DNA of 64,000 bases from an uncultured Bacteroidia bacterium (GCA_903904515.1 CAIVCR010000013.1:1-64000), one strand, 5' to 3'; counted from the first letter of the stretch, positions 50,571 to 60,815 are shown. The notes: generated by a model not told the origin, from the sequence alone. Translations and numbers: made by a program.

Positions 50571-52582
50571 TACCGGACGCTTCGATAAGGTTGTTTTTTT
50601 AAGACAATGGCAGTTCTTGCAGGAAGATAAATTTTAAGATAGTGGGTCGATCCCAGCCCCCCCTCAGGAATGGCATAATAGGTCATCCGATCATCGATTC
50701 GGTTAAACCCACCATAGGCATGCGCATCAGTCTGGAGAATAATATTGAATTTTGAAGGTTCGATCTGTATTCCATACCCTTCAAAAGATTTATACGGATT
50801 GAAGTTGAAAATAAACAGCAGATCTTTTCTCCGGTAAGCCAGCACCTGGTCCGGCTGATTATCGGTAATCCATTGAACATAGGGCTCTTCAAGAAGTCTT
50901 TCATTTTTAACCAGGTTGATCATATCGCGGTCAAAATCGAGCAACCAATGAAAACGAAGTTCCGGATTTTCGGCAATGCTCCAGATCCGGCGTGCATGTT
51001 GGTACGACCAGTCATTCCCTTCACGGGGAAAATCGATCCATTCGGGATGGCCAAATTCATTTCCCATGAAATTCAGATAGGCTCCACCGGCACAGGTAAG
51101 TGTCGCTAACCGGATCATTTTATGAAGCGCAATTCCGCGATCGACAGCCAGATTAGGTTGATCTTTTCGCATGCTGAAATACATCTCCTTGTCTAAAAGT
51201 CTGAAAATTATCGTTTTATCTCCGACCATAGCCTGGTCGTGACTCTCGGCATAACTGACAACCTTTTCATCGGCCCGGTGACTTGTCAGCTCATGAAAGA
51301 TCTGACCAACATTCCAATCCTCATCCTTTTGATCTTTGATCAGTTTTATCCAATAGTCGGGCACACCCATCGACATCCGGTAGTCAAATCCTAATCCGCC
51401 CGTTGCAAGGGGAGATGCCAGGCCTGGAAGACCGCTCATATCTTCAGCGATTGACAATGCATTTGGATTCAGATTATGAATCAGTTGATTCGCCAGCTTG
51501 AAATATACAATGGCATCATCATCAATATTTGGGGTGAAATAATCGGAATAACTGGTAAAGGCTTTTCCCAAACCATGATCGAAATAGAGCATGCTGGTAA
51601 CGCCATCAAAGCGAAAGCCATCGAATTTATACTCCTCAAGCCAGAAACGGATATTGGAGAGGAGAAAATGGAGCACCTCATTCTTGTTGTAATTGAAACA
51701 ATAGGAATCCCAGGCGGGATGTTCCCCTCTGGGTCCGTCATGAAAAAACTGGTAACGGGTTCCATCATAACTGCCCAATCCTTCAACAACATTTTTTACA
51801 GCATGTGAGTGGACAATATCCATGATGACCGAAATCCCCATCCCATGAGCCTCATCAATAAGTTGTTTGAGCTCTTCGGGCGTTCCGAATCGCGATGAGG
51901 CTGCATAAAAACTGGAGACATGGTAACCAAAGCTTCCATAATAGGGGTGCTCGGGAATAGCCATAAACTGAACGGTGTTGTAACCGCCAGCCTTTATCCG
52001 GGGAAGAATATCGGTTCTGAATTCATTATAAGTATGCACCCTGGGCTCTTCACCGCTCATCCCGATATGGGCTTCGTAAATAATTGGGGCTTCCGCCTGC
52101 CGGATAAACCCGCTGTTTTGCCAGTTGTAATTGACTTCGGGAGACCATACCTGGGCGTTAAATATTTTTGTGTGATCATCCTGGACAGCTCTTCGGGTCC
52201 AGGCAGGAATCCGTTTCCCCTGACCGCCGTTCCAATAAACCGAGAGGGCATAAAGATCACCATGAGTTATCCGGTTTGCTTCAAGATGCAGTTCCCAGCA
52301 CCCATTCCCAATATTGGTAAACCTGAAATCCGGCCGCTCGTGCCAGTCATTAAATGAACCTGTTAAATAGATATCTGTCGCGTTTGGTGCCCATTCACGG
52401 ATAACCCAACCTGTGCCGGTACGGAAAAGACCAAAGTAAAGATGCCCCGAAGCAAAGTCTATAAGCGATTTTCCATCGAGTATTTCTGCCTCTTTTACCT
52501 TTAATTTATCTTTCCAGCGAATAAAATCTGCTTTAAAAGGTGCGAGATAAGGATCGTTTTTAACAATTTCGGGGGTTTCCAT
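50570..52582 (-). CDS. glgB: 1,4-alpha-glucan branching enzyme, GH13_8 type
   Basis: A 670-residue GH13 enzyme with an N-terminal CBM48 (about 25-130, VIREWAPNATDIYLTGSFNDW), the catalytic barrel and a C-terminal beta domain. Conserved regions: DIVHSHAVKN (I), GFRFDGVTSM (II, nucleophile Asp near 324), SIAEDMSG (III, Glu near 380) and YAESHDQAMVGDKT (IV). The DGVTSMLYFDHG segment is specific to branching enzymes of the eukaryote-like GH13_8 group. It makes alpha-1,6 branches in glycogen. No signal peptide. No glgA or glgC is in the window; the overlapping partner is a PfkB kinase. Confidence 0.92.
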   Translation of the reverse strand: METPEIVKNDPYLAPFKADFIRWKDKLKVKEAEILDGKSLIDFASGHLYFGLFRTGTGWVIREWAPNATDIYLTGSFNDWHERPDFRFTNIGNGCWELHLEANRITHGDLYALSVYWNGGQGKRIPAWTRRAVQDDHTKIFNAQVWSPEVNYNWQNSGFIRQAEAPIIYEAHIGMSGEEPRVHTYNEFRTDILPRIKAGGYNTVQFMAIPEHPYYGSFGYHVSSFYAASSRFGTPEELKQLIDEAHGMGISVIMDIVHSHAVKNVVEGLGSYDGTRYQFFHDGPRGEHPAWDSYCFNYNKNEVLHFLLSNIRFWLEEYKFDGFRFDGVTSMLYFDHGLGKAFTSYSDYFTPNIDDDAIVYFKLANQLIHNLNPNALSIAEDMSGLPGLASPLATGGLGFDYRMSMGVPDYWIKLIKDQKDEDWNVGQIFHELTSHRADEKVVSYAESHDQAMVGDKTIIFRLLDKEMYFSMRKDQPNLAVDRGIALHKMIRLATLTCAGGAYLNFMGNEFGHPEWIDFPREGNDWSYQHARRIWSIAENPELRFHWLLDFDRDMINLVKNERLLEEPYVQWITDNQPDQVLAYRRKDLLFIFNFNPYKSFEGYGIQIEPSKFNIILQTDAHAYGGFNRIDDRMTYYAIPEGGLGSTHYLKIYLPARTAIVLKKQPYRSVR

Positions 52583-52766
52583 AACGAATGTTTTTAACAG
52601 GTAGCTACCTCACAAATTTAGTAAAGTATATGGATTATTAAGTTAAAAGTATGCTTTCGACCTTCCCGTCTGTAATGCTTTTAATATGAACTATTCTCTT
52701 ACAATCTCCAGCATTTCATCAACAGAAAATCGTAACCCGGACAAGAGGTATTAACTTCTGGTTGGT

Positions 52767-53921
52767 CTAATCATTAAAGAGCGTTAAATAAGGTTCGTAC
52801 GCAAAAATCCGGTTCCGTGACTGGCCCGTATATTCATTAAGCATTTGTTTCTCAACAAGAACATTGATAAGGTCTCCTGCAGCCTTTTTTGACAAAGCGC
52901 ATACAAGTTGCACGTCTTTTACTGTAACCAAAGGTTGTTGGAGCAGGTAGTTGTGGAGCAACAGACCACTCTTAATCCGTTTACCAAATTGGGATTGAAT
53001 TATTCGCTCATTTTCAGATTTAAGCGATATGATACTACTTAATGTTAGCGTTGATTGTTTGGCAGCCTGGGCAACACCCACCAAAAAGTATTTGATCCAC
53101 TGAATCATATCGTTATGTGTCCGCACACGTGTAAGATTGTCGTAATAAAGGTTTTTCTCTTTTTCGAAATAGCTCGACAGGTATAACAATGGTTTTGTTA
53201 AGACATTTTTTTCGATCAAAAATAGAGGGATAATCAGCCTCCCGATACGTCCATTCCCATCCAGAAAAGGGTGGATGGTTTCGAACTGGTAATGAATAAT
53301 GGCCGCCTTGATAAGCAAAGGAATCTCTATGTTTTCGTTATGGATGAAATTTTCGAGATCACCCATCAATTCGCCTAAATATTCGTGATGTGGAGGAATA
53401 AACACAGCATCAGCAAGGCTTTTGCCTCCAATCCAGTTTTGACTTCTGCGGTATTCTCCGGGTGTTTTCTTCTCGCCCCTGACCCCTTGAAGCAACGTTC
53501 TATGTGTTTTTAAGATCAGCCTCGAAGAAATTGGCAAGGTTTTTAATTCCTCAATGGCAGTATTTAATGCTTCGGTATAATTTTGAACCTCCTGCCAATC
53601 GTCTTTTCGTTCAGGATTTACGTTTTCCTTCTGTAAAAAAGCTTCGTCAAAATGGGTCTGAGTCCCCTCAATTTTGCTTGAAACTACAGCCTCTTTAGTA
53701 ATGTGTAGGTGGATAAATAAATCAACATTAGGCACTAATTTGGCAAATGAATTCAATTGGCCTAATTCATAAGAGGCATTCTCAACCAACCTGTTTAGTT
53801 TTGGATCGGTCCAGATCCATTCAACGTTAATCAGATTGGGCATAAAGTATTTATAACCAATGCTTTTCCTAATCTCTCCGGATATGTATTTTTCTAATTG
53901 TATCATATTACTTTTAACCAT
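52767..53921 (-). CDS. Fic-domain protein with N-terminal inhibitory motif and winged-helix C-terminus
   Basis: A 384-residue Fic protein. The catalytic motif is HPFLDGNGRIGR (about 217-228), with His and the GNGR nucleotide loop intact, as needed to transfer AMP to a target hydroxyl. Residues about 78-84 (SSKIEGT) match the (S/T)xxxE(G/N) inhibitory helix of class II Fic proteins, which keeps the enzyme off. The last 70 residues (TVKDVQLVCALSKKAAGDLINVLVE) look like a winged helix-turn-helix that could bind DNA. ATG 53906 is an alternative start and would leave more room after the palindrome at 53924. No toxin-antitoxin partner gene is adjacent. Confidence 0.9.
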   Translation of the reverse strand: MVKSNMIQLEKYISGEIRKSIGYKYFMPNLINVEWIWTDPKLNRLVENASYELGQLNSFAKLVPNVDLFIHLHITKEAVVSSKIEGTQTHFDEAFLQKENVNPERKDDWQEVQNYTEALNTAIEELKTLPISSRLILKTHRTLLQGVRGEKKTPGEYRRSQNWIGGKSLADAVFIPPHHEYLGELMGDLENFIHNENIEIPLLIKAAIIHYQFETIHPFLDGNGRIGRLIIPLFLIEKNVLTKPLLYLSSYFEKEKNLYYDNLTRVRTHNDMIQWIKYFLVGVAQAAKQSTLTLSSIISLKSENERIIQSQFGKRIKSGLLLHNYLLQQPLVTVKDVQLVCALSKKAAGDLINVLVEKQMLNEYTGQSRNRIFAYEPYLTLFND

Positions 53922-53923
53922 GC

Positions 53924-53976
53924 AAAGTAAACTAACTTTTCCGTTAGTTTACTTTAGTGGCACCAAAGTAAACTAA
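53924..53976. promoter_or_regulatory. Palindromic operator candidate upstream of the fic gene
   Basis: AAAGTAAACTAAC (53924-53936) and its exact complement GTTAGTTTACTTT (53943-53955) are separated by six bases. A third copy, AAAGTAAACTAA, stands at 53965-53976 in the direct orientation, 41 bases from the first. The cluster begins three bases before the possible ATG at 53921. The three copies of a 12-13 base word at the 5' end of a gene encoding a winged-helix protein suggest autoregulation. Confidence 0.65.
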
Positions 53977-54102
53977 TTGTTTTTATATTTTACTTTTCAG
54001 TCACATTTTTTATTAAAATTGAAGCAGATTTTAAGCAAGAATTTTCAACTCATTAAAAAAATTTGGGATGAGCACTGTCAAAACACACCCGAAATAAAAA
54101 AG

Positions 54103-54867
54103 CTATCTGTAATACTTATCAATTCCCTCTGCAAGCACTTTAGCCAGATCTTCAGGTGTATCAATACCAAAATTATCGGAGTCGGTAATATTGGTCTTTA
54201 TTTTATACCCGTTTTCAAGCCAGCGCAACTGTTCCAAAGATTCTACTTTCTCAACTAAAACTTCAGATAATTTGGCAAGTTCCTGCAAAACCGAAAATTT
54301 GTAAGCATAAAGTCCCACGTGTCCATAGAAGGGGTAGCTTTCAAGCCATTTGGATTCGTCAACACCGAAGATATGGGGGATGGGAGCACGGCTAAAAAAG
54401 ATCGCGTTTGAATCTTTATCAAGAACTACCTTAACCATCACCGGTTTAAAGATGTCTTCATTAACTAAAATGGGCTGGATCAGGGTCGCGATTTCGGTAT
54501 TTTCCGATTTCGTAAAGCACTCTCTGATCAGTTCTATTTCATGAGGCTGCATAAATGGCTCATCGCCCTGGATATTAACCACAACATCGTAGCTTTTCCC
54601 GGTTAATTGAGCCACTTTAAGGGCAGCTTCCGCACATCGGTCTGTCCCACTCCGGTGGTTTGTTGAGGTCATCACCACATTTCCGCCGAAACCTGTGACA
54701 GCTTCAACGATACGGTCATCATCTGTTGCCACCCAAACCTCGTCCATCGCCTTTTTAGCCTGTTCATACACCCGCTGAATCATCGTTTTTCCGCCGATGT
54801 CCGCAAGTGATTTTCCCGGGAAACGGGTAGATTGGTAACGGGATGGGATTATTCCAATAAAGTTCAT
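54103..54867 (-). CDS. kdsB: 3-deoxy-manno-octulosonate cytidylyltransferase
   Basis: A 254-residue nucleotidyltransferase that activates KDO to CMP-KDO for lipid A-core synthesis. The N-terminal signature IPSRYQSTRFPGKSLADIGG binds CTP. Other conserved stretches are VWVATDDDRI, TSTNHRSGTDRCAE, VVNIQGDEPFM and FFSRAPIPHI, and WLENGYKIK near the end. Cytoplasmic; length matches the family. A minus-strand TAATTTTG (complement of 54889-54896) about 25 bases before the ATG is a likely -7 element. Confidence 0.96.
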   Translation of the reverse strand: MNFIGIIPSRYQSTRFPGKSLADIGGKTMIQRVYEQAKKAMDEVWVATDDDRIVEAVTGFGGNVVMTSTNHRSGTDRCAEAALKVAQLTGKSYDVVVNIQGDEPFMQPHEIELIRECFTKSENTEIATLIQPILVNEDIFKPVMVKVVLDKDSNAIFFSRAPIPHIFGVDESKWLESYPFYGHVGLYAYKFSVLQELAKLSEVLVEKVESLEQLRWLENGYKIKTNITDSDNFGIDTPEDLAKVLAEGIDKYYR

Positions 54868-55011
54868 CTTTTGGTTTTAAATTTTTTTCAAAATTAGCAG
54901 ATTGATTGATTCTAAGTGGTCAATGTGGCGTAAATTTTATCCATTTGTGACGAAATGTCCACTTTGAATCATTCCGGAAAAGATAAATCAAAATTATTTC
55001 GTGATTAATAG

Positions 55012-55019
55012 TAAATTTG
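55012..55019 (+). promoter_or_regulatory. -7 promoter element before the sigma-54 activator gene
   Basis: TAAATTTG matches the -7 consensus and is identical to the element at 14224. It overlaps the first codons of a possible GTG start at 55001, which argues that translation begins at ATG 55046 instead, about 20 bases after the predicted transcript start. A clear -33 TTG is missing. Confidence 0.35.
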
Positions 55020-55045
55020 TAATCCAAAATTTTGTATCAGGTACG

Positions 55046-56281
55046 ATGGATATTCAAGAGATAAAACAACGGTTTGGAATTATAGGGAATGCTCCCGAAT
55101 TGAACCGCGCGATTGAGGTTGCCATACAGGTAGCACCAACCGATTTATCCGTATTAATCAGCGGGGAGAGTGGTGTTGGAAAGGAGTCATTTCCACAGAT
55201 TATCCATACCTTTTCCCATCGCAAGCATGCAAAATATATCGCTATAAATTGTGGGGCAATCCCGGAAGGGACCATTGATTCTGAGCTTTTTGGTCATGAA
55301 AAGGGATCGTTCACAGGAGCTCTTACCGACCGGAAAGGGTATTTTGAAATGGTTGACGGTGGGACACTTTTTCTCGATGAAATCGGAGAACTTCCCGTTT
55401 CTACCCAGGTTCGGCTATTACGGGTTTTAGAGTCGGGAGAATTCATCAGGGTGGGTTCTTCACAGGTTCAAAAAACCAATGTTCGCGTTATCGCAGCAAC
55501 CAATGTGGAGCTCACAAAGGCAATCCGTGAAGGTCATTTTCGCGAAGATCTTTTCTATCGGCTAAATACTGTTCCCATTAAGATTGTTCCCCTGCGCGAG
55601 CGGCGGGAAGATGTGCTGCTCCTTTTCCGCAAGTTCGCTTCCGATTTTGCCGAGAAATACAAAATGCCTTCAATACGGCTTACCGAAGAGGCCCAGCAGG
55701 TAATGCTTAATTACAGGTGGCCCGGAAACGTAAGACAATTAAAGAATATTACTGAGCAAATATCCATCATTGAATTATCACGAGAGATTACAGCCGCTAA
55801 TCTTATTCACTATCTCCCGGCTGAACATGTGGAATTATTACCTGCATTGTATGATAAGATGCTTGATGAAAAAACATTCAGCAGTGAGCGTGAGATTCTG
55901 TATAAAATCCTTTTCGATATGAAAAAGGATATGAATGATCTGAAAAAATTAGTCCATGAGTTGATGCCGGACGGACAAAGCTCTAAAATTCAGGATGAAA
56001 ACGATCAGCTTATCAGAAAGTTGTACCGTGAGTCGGCAGATGATTTCTCACCATCGCAACCCTCTTATCCGTCACCTGTTATCCTTAAAAACAGCAGGCA
56101 TGAAAATATACAGGATACCGAGGAGTTTATTGAAGAGTCGCTCTCGCTTGAAGATAAAGAGATTGAGATGATCCGGAAATCGTTGGATAAACACAATGGG
56201 AAACGTAAGTTGGCAGCCCGCGAACTCGGCATTTCGGAGAGAACACTTTACCGGAAAATTAAAGAATATAATATCGAATAA
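55046..56281 (+). CDS. Sigma-54-dependent transcriptional activator without sensory domain
   Basis: About 411 residues. The AAA+ domain begins almost at once (IIGNAPELNRAIEVA): Walker A GESGVGKE (40-47), sigma-54 contact loop GSFTGA (usually GAFTGA), Walker B GGTLFLDEIGE, then RLLRVLESGEFIRVG and the sensor II region YRWPGNVRQLKN. A variable linker follows, and a Fis-type helix-turn-helix closes the protein (KRKLAARELGISERTLYRKI). There is no receiver, GAF or PAS domain, so activity must be controlled by expression or a partner. It heads the series lptE - TPR-like protein - secG, and the next start codon follows its stop by three bases. Confidence 0.92.
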   Translation: MDIQEIKQRFGIIGNAPELNRAIEVAIQVAPTDLSVLISGESGVGKESFPQIIHTFSHRKHAKYIAINCGAIPEGTIDSELFGHEKGSFTGALTDRKGYFEMVDGGTLFLDEIGELPVSTQVRLLRVLESGEFIRVGSSQVQKTNVRVIAATNVELTKAIREGHFREDLFYRLNTVPIKIVPLRERREDVLLLFRKFASDFAEKYKMPSIRLTEEAQQVMLNYRWPGNVRQLKNITEQISIIELSREITAANLIHYLPAEHVELLPALYDKMLDEKTFSSEREILYKILFDMKKDMNDLKKLVHELMPDGQSSKIQDENDQLIRKLYRESADDFSPSQPSYPSPVILKNSRHENIQDTEEFIEESLSLEDKEIEMIRKSLDKHNGKRKLAARELGISERTLYRKIKEYNIE

Positions 56282-56284
56282 CCG

Positions 56285-56824
56285 ATGACCAGATATTTCC
56301 TCAAAATATGTGCTGTATTTGCGACATTTGTGGCCATTGCAGTTGTTTTAAATAGCTGTAAGATTGGCTATTCCTTTACGGGAGCCTCTATCTCACCCGC
56401 TGTAAAGACCGTATTTGTCGATTACTTTAACAATCGTTCACGCGTTATCAATCCTATGCTGAGTCAGACTTTCAGCGAGGCGATGAAAGACAAATTTGTG
56501 AATGAAACCGGGTTATCTATGGCACGTGATCAGGGTGATCTTGAATTTTCAGGCGAGATTACCGGGTACGATGTGAGGCCATTGTCGATTCAACAAAGCG
56601 GAAGTACAGGTAAAGATTTTGCTTCGATGAACAGGTTGACTATTACTGTTAAAGTTGTATTCACTAACAATAAAGACCATACCCAGGATTTTAACACCGT
56701 TTTCTCGGCTTACTATGACTGGGAGAGTACCCAGTCGCTGAATAGCGTTGAGAGCGCTGCAGTAGAGGTCATTGTTGCACAATTAATCGATGATATTTTT
56801 AATAAATCGGTGGCAAACTGGTAA
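56285..56824 (+). CDS. lptE: LptE-like lipopolysaccharide-assembly lipoprotein
   Basis: A 179-residue lipoprotein with lipobox VLNSC (Cys25). The mature part (GYSFTGASISPAVKTVFVDYF, then LSQTFSEAMKDKFVNETGL and EFSGEITGYDV) follows the LptE pattern of an outer-membrane plug protein that helps LptD insert lipopolysaccharide into the outer leaflet. Three bases separate it from the sigma-54 activator gene, a neighbourhood familiar in Bacteroidota. kdsB, another LPS gene, lies just upstream on the other strand. Confidence 0.85.
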   Translation: MTRYFLKICAVFATFVAIAVVLNSCKIGYSFTGASISPAVKTVFVDYFNNRSRVINPMLSQTFSEAMKDKFVNETGLSMARDQGDLEFSGEITGYDVRPLSIQQSGSTGKDFASMNRLTITVKVVFTNNKDHTQDFNTVFSAYYDWESTQSLNSVESAAVEVIVAQLIDDIFNKSVANW

Positions 56825-56860
56825 ACTTTTGATAGTTAAACTTTCTAATGATGATGTTGT

Positions 56861-57682
56861 ATGTCGATGAGCCGTGATCAAATGCTTCGATATCTTGACG
56901 ATCCGTCATCGCTGAACGAACGGACGGTGGGAGAACTAAAGGAAATTCTGGACGAATATCCCTATTTCCAGTCCGCACACCTGCTTTATATCCGAAATCT
57001 GCAGAGTGAGAACAACTTTCGATATTCTGGTCAGTTAAAAATATCAGCAACTTATGCTACTGATCGCACGATTCTTTATCATCTGTTAAATGAAGGATTA
57101 TCAAAAAGTATTCCCGAAGGTGAGCGCTCTGTTGAAATCAATGTAGCTTCGGTACCGAAAGAGGTTTCTCTGATTGAATTTTCCGAAGAAGCCACCCAAT
57201 ACAACGATCAAACTTCTGAAACTCTTAGGTCTGTACTAAGTAGTGCAGATATCGGACATTTCGATCTTTTGAATTTTGAACTCTCCGACAGTGCTTATTC
57301 GCTGGAGAAGATTGAAGACGAGAAGAGGCAATCACCAGAAGAATCGTACGAAAATAGTGGAAATCCCAACACTCCCCGCACAAAGGAGAAACTTTCAACA
57401 CAAAAAGATGAGTTAATCGATCGTTTCATCAAAGATAATCCTGCGTTCTCTGTAAAACAGCCTGAACAACTCTCCGGAAGCGCAGAGCGGACAGGGGTGC
57501 AAAAAGAGAGTGGAGCCGAGAAAGAGGAATTTATCACTGAGACATTAGCACGAATTTACATGAATCAGGGTCTTTATCAGAAAGCAATCAGCGCTTTTGA
57601 AAAATTAAGTTTGAAATATCCCGAAAAAAGTGCTTATTTTGCGCGACAAATTGAAGAAGTTACAAATCTGCTTAATAAATAA
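56861..57682 (+). CDS. Hypothetical protein with C-terminal TPR-like repeat
   Basis: A 273-residue soluble protein. Residues 1-90 are helical (DDPSSLNERTVGELKEILDEYPYFQSAH). A long low-complexity, charged linker (about 110-215) follows, and the last 50 residues resemble a TPR unit (ETLARIYMNQGLYQKAISAF, then EKLSLKYPEKSAYFARQI). No signal peptide or membrane segment. Genes of this type regularly stand between lptE and secG in Bacteroidota, but no function is known to me. It is co-directional with both neighbours, with gaps of 36 and 4 bases. Confidence 0.75.
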   Translation: MSMSRDQMLRYLDDPSSLNERTVGELKEILDEYPYFQSAHLLYIRNLQSENNFRYSGQLKISATYATDRTILYHLLNEGLSKSIPEGERSVEINVASVPKEVSLIEFSEEATQYNDQTSETLRSVLSSADIGHFDLLNFELSDSAYSLEKIEDEKRQSPEESYENSGNPNTPRTKEKLSTQKDELIDRFIKDNPAFSVKQPEQLSGSAERTGVQKESGAEKEEFITETLARIYMNQGLYQKAISAFEKLSLKYPEKSAYFARQIEEVTNLLNK

Positions 57683-57686
57683 ACCA

Positions 57687-58016
57687 ATGTACGCATTTAT
57701 TATTGTTATTATTTTTATTGTTTGTGCCTTACTGGTGCTGTTAGTGTTGGTTCAGAACTCAAAAGGGGGCGGTCTTGCTTCGTCATTCTCCAGCTCGAAT
57801 CAAGTGATGGGCGTTCGTCGTACCACCGATTTTCTGGAAAAGGCAACCTGGATTCTGGCAATTGTTCTGGTAGTTCTCTCTATCTCATCAACAGCTTTCC
57901 TTCCGCGTAAGGGTGAAATGCAAAAATCTGCCATTGAAGAGCAGATTCAGCATGTGCAGGATCCAACACAGGTTCCGAATTTCCCTCAGGCAGTTCGCGA
58001 CTCAACTAAGAAATAA
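57687..58016 (+). CDS. secG: Protein-export membrane protein SecG
   Basis: A 109-residue protein with the two SecG membrane helices (AFIIVIIFIVCALLVLLVLV and TWILAIVLVVLSISSTAF) and between them the conserved QNSKGGGLASSFSSSNQVMGVRRTTDFLEK loop region, at residues 22-51. It is the small accessory subunit of the SecYEG translocon. I use ATG 57687; the frame is open upstream but that part overlaps the previous gene in another frame. A GC-rich terminator stands 84 bases downstream. Confidence 0.93.
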   Translation: MYAFIIVIIFIVCALLVLLVLVQNSKGGGLASSFSSSNQVMGVRRTTDFLEKATWILAIVLVVLSISSTAFLPRKGEMQKSAIEEQIQHVQDPTQVPNFPQAVRDSTKK

Positions 58017-58099
58017 AGAATATTTCTCAGCTATCCCAATCGTTGAGCTGTGTCTGAGTTTGCAACGATCTGAAAATAGCTATATCGTTTATATACACG

Positions 58100-58133
58100 A
58101 AGCCCGGTTTATCATTTGACGAACCGGGCTTTT
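58100..58133 (+). terminator. Intrinsic terminator after secG
   Basis: AAGCCCGGTT (58100-58109) pairs with AACCGGGCTT (58122-58131), a perfect 10-bp GC-rich stem with a 12-base loop, followed by TTT. It closes the sigma-54 activator - lptE - secG transcript and separates it from groESL. Confidence 0.85.
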
Positions 58134-58376
58134 GTGCTGATGGCTGACACCCGTTAAGAATAATGCCAAGTTGGCAGAAGTTAATGTCAGGTGCTTATGG
58201 TGATTAATTTGTTTAAATTCAGATTGTTGACATTTATTTGAATATGCTCCAAAAACTATTAAGGTAAAAATGTCGGGATAACAAGACAAATTATGTGTTT
58301 CCCCGATTTGGCATATTTTCTGTAAGGTAGTTCGGTACAACGATAAACTATTGTCTAATTATAAATAAATATTGAA
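58134..58376 (+). other. Leader and presumed promoter region of groESL
   Basis: About 240 AT-rich bases between the secG terminator and groES. I find no CIRCE inverted repeat (TTAGCACTC-N9-GAGTGCTAA), no good TTG/TAnnTTTG pair and no open frame. The control site for chaperonin expression could not be identified by eye. Confidence 0.4.
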
Positions 58377-58655
58377 ATGGCAGAACTTAAAGGAAAAATC
58401 CTTGCCGGCAAAGTATTGGTCGAGCCGCAGCAAGCAATTACAAAAACAGCAGGTGGAATTATTATCCCTGACTCGGCGAAAGAAAAACCCCTTGCAGGTA
58501 AAGTTGTCCTTGTGGGAATCGCTAAAAAAGACGAAACCATGGAAGTTAAAGCCGGTGATACGGTTTTTTACGGAAAATATTCAGGAACTGAGCTCACCAT
58601 TGAAGGTAACGACTACCTGTTGATCTCTCAGTCTGACGTCCTTTTTATCGCTTAA
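58377..58655 (+). CDS. groES: Co-chaperonin GroES
   Basis: A 92-residue beta-barrel subunit that caps GroEL as a heptamer. Visible are the start LKGKILAGKVLVEP, the mobile loop that binds GroEL (QQAITKTAGGIIIPDSAKEK region, residues 20-39) and the core GDTVFYGKYSGTEL followed by YLLISQSDVLFI. The first residues lack the usual RPL motif but the rest is typical. groEL follows after 39 bases. Confidence 0.95.
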   Translation: MAELKGKILAGKVLVEPQQAITKTAGGIIIPDSAKEKPLAGKVVLVGIAKKDETMEVKAGDTVFYGKYSGTELTIEGNDYLLISQSDVLFIA

Positions 58656-58682
58656 TTGACTAATATATTGATCATTTTTTAA

Positions 58683-60332
<1,650 letters not shown>

Positions 60333-60373
60333 TTCACCCGATCCAATCATAAAACCGTTACGGTTTAATCTGA

Positions 60374-60408
60374 AAAAGAGGCTGGCTCCATGGAGTTCAG
60401 CCTCTTTT
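60374..60408 (+). terminator. Intrinsic terminator after groEL
   Basis: AAAAGAGGCTG (60374-60384) pairs with CAGCCTCTTTT (60398-60408), an 11-bp stem; the loop itself contains the palindrome CTCCATGGAG. It lies about 40 bases after the groEL stop. Confidence 0.85.
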
Positions 60409-60451
60409 AATATACTGATTTAAAATCTTTTTCACCTGACATGTTTAAAAG

Positions 60452-60485
60452 AAAAAGATGCCTTTATGAAATTGGCATCTTTTTT
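60452..60485 (+). terminator. Second hairpin terminator downstream of groEL
   Basis: AAAAAGATGCC (60452-60462) pairs with GGCATCTTTTT (60474-60484), an 11-bp stem with an 11-base loop and a T tail. It stands about 45 bases after the first terminator, so groESL transcripts meet two stops in tandem. The A run on the other side could also serve transcripts from the minus strand. Confidence 0.8.
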
Positions 60486-60557
60486 ACTTGTCGCTTAGGT
60501 ATGAAATATTTTCAAAAAATCGTAAAATTTGGATTTATAACCAACTACATTTTTCGA

Positions 60558-60758
60558 TTACGGATGGTTCGGCCTGAAAGTTTTGCTTTGAATTCTCTTT
60601 CCTGGCTTGGAATCTACCGGTTTTGTTGCTGAAAAAGTCTGTAAACAGCCGGTTGACTGAAGCCATTTATCTGTGGCAAGATGACTGGTTCCGTTTACGG
60701 GCTGTAAATTACTGGCTGCCATCTGGACAACCTTCATATTCACTGAACTTAATTTCAT
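60558..60758 (-). CDS. Possible small protein (66 aa), unproven
   Basis: From ATG 60758 the minus strand encodes a polar, basic peptide starting MKLSSVNMKVVQMAASN and ending SKTFRPNHP. It has no signal peptide or known motif. The AT-rich bases just before the ATG and the lack of any other gene in the 60486-60995 interval leave room for it, but codon content alone does not prove translation. The frame is open further upstream, where it runs into the G-rich repeat and is not convincing. Confidence 0.25.
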   Translation of the reverse strand: MKLSSVNMKVVQMAASNLQPVNGTSHLATDKWLQSTGCLQTFSATKPVDSKPGKRIQSKTFRPNHP

Positions 60759-60815
60759 CGATTTTAATTTAAGTAATAAGAACAATTTAATGTCGTAATT
60801 ATTTATTTCCTCTTT

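Noticed and set aside
51920-52357. A 145-codon antisense frame over the branching enzyme
   Set aside because: It overlaps the N-terminal domains of glgB completely and shows no recognisable motif.
58134-58376. Search for a CIRCE heat-shock element before groES
   Set aside because: The TTAGCACTC-N9-GAGTGCTAA repeat is not present in the leader, so HrcA control is not supported here.
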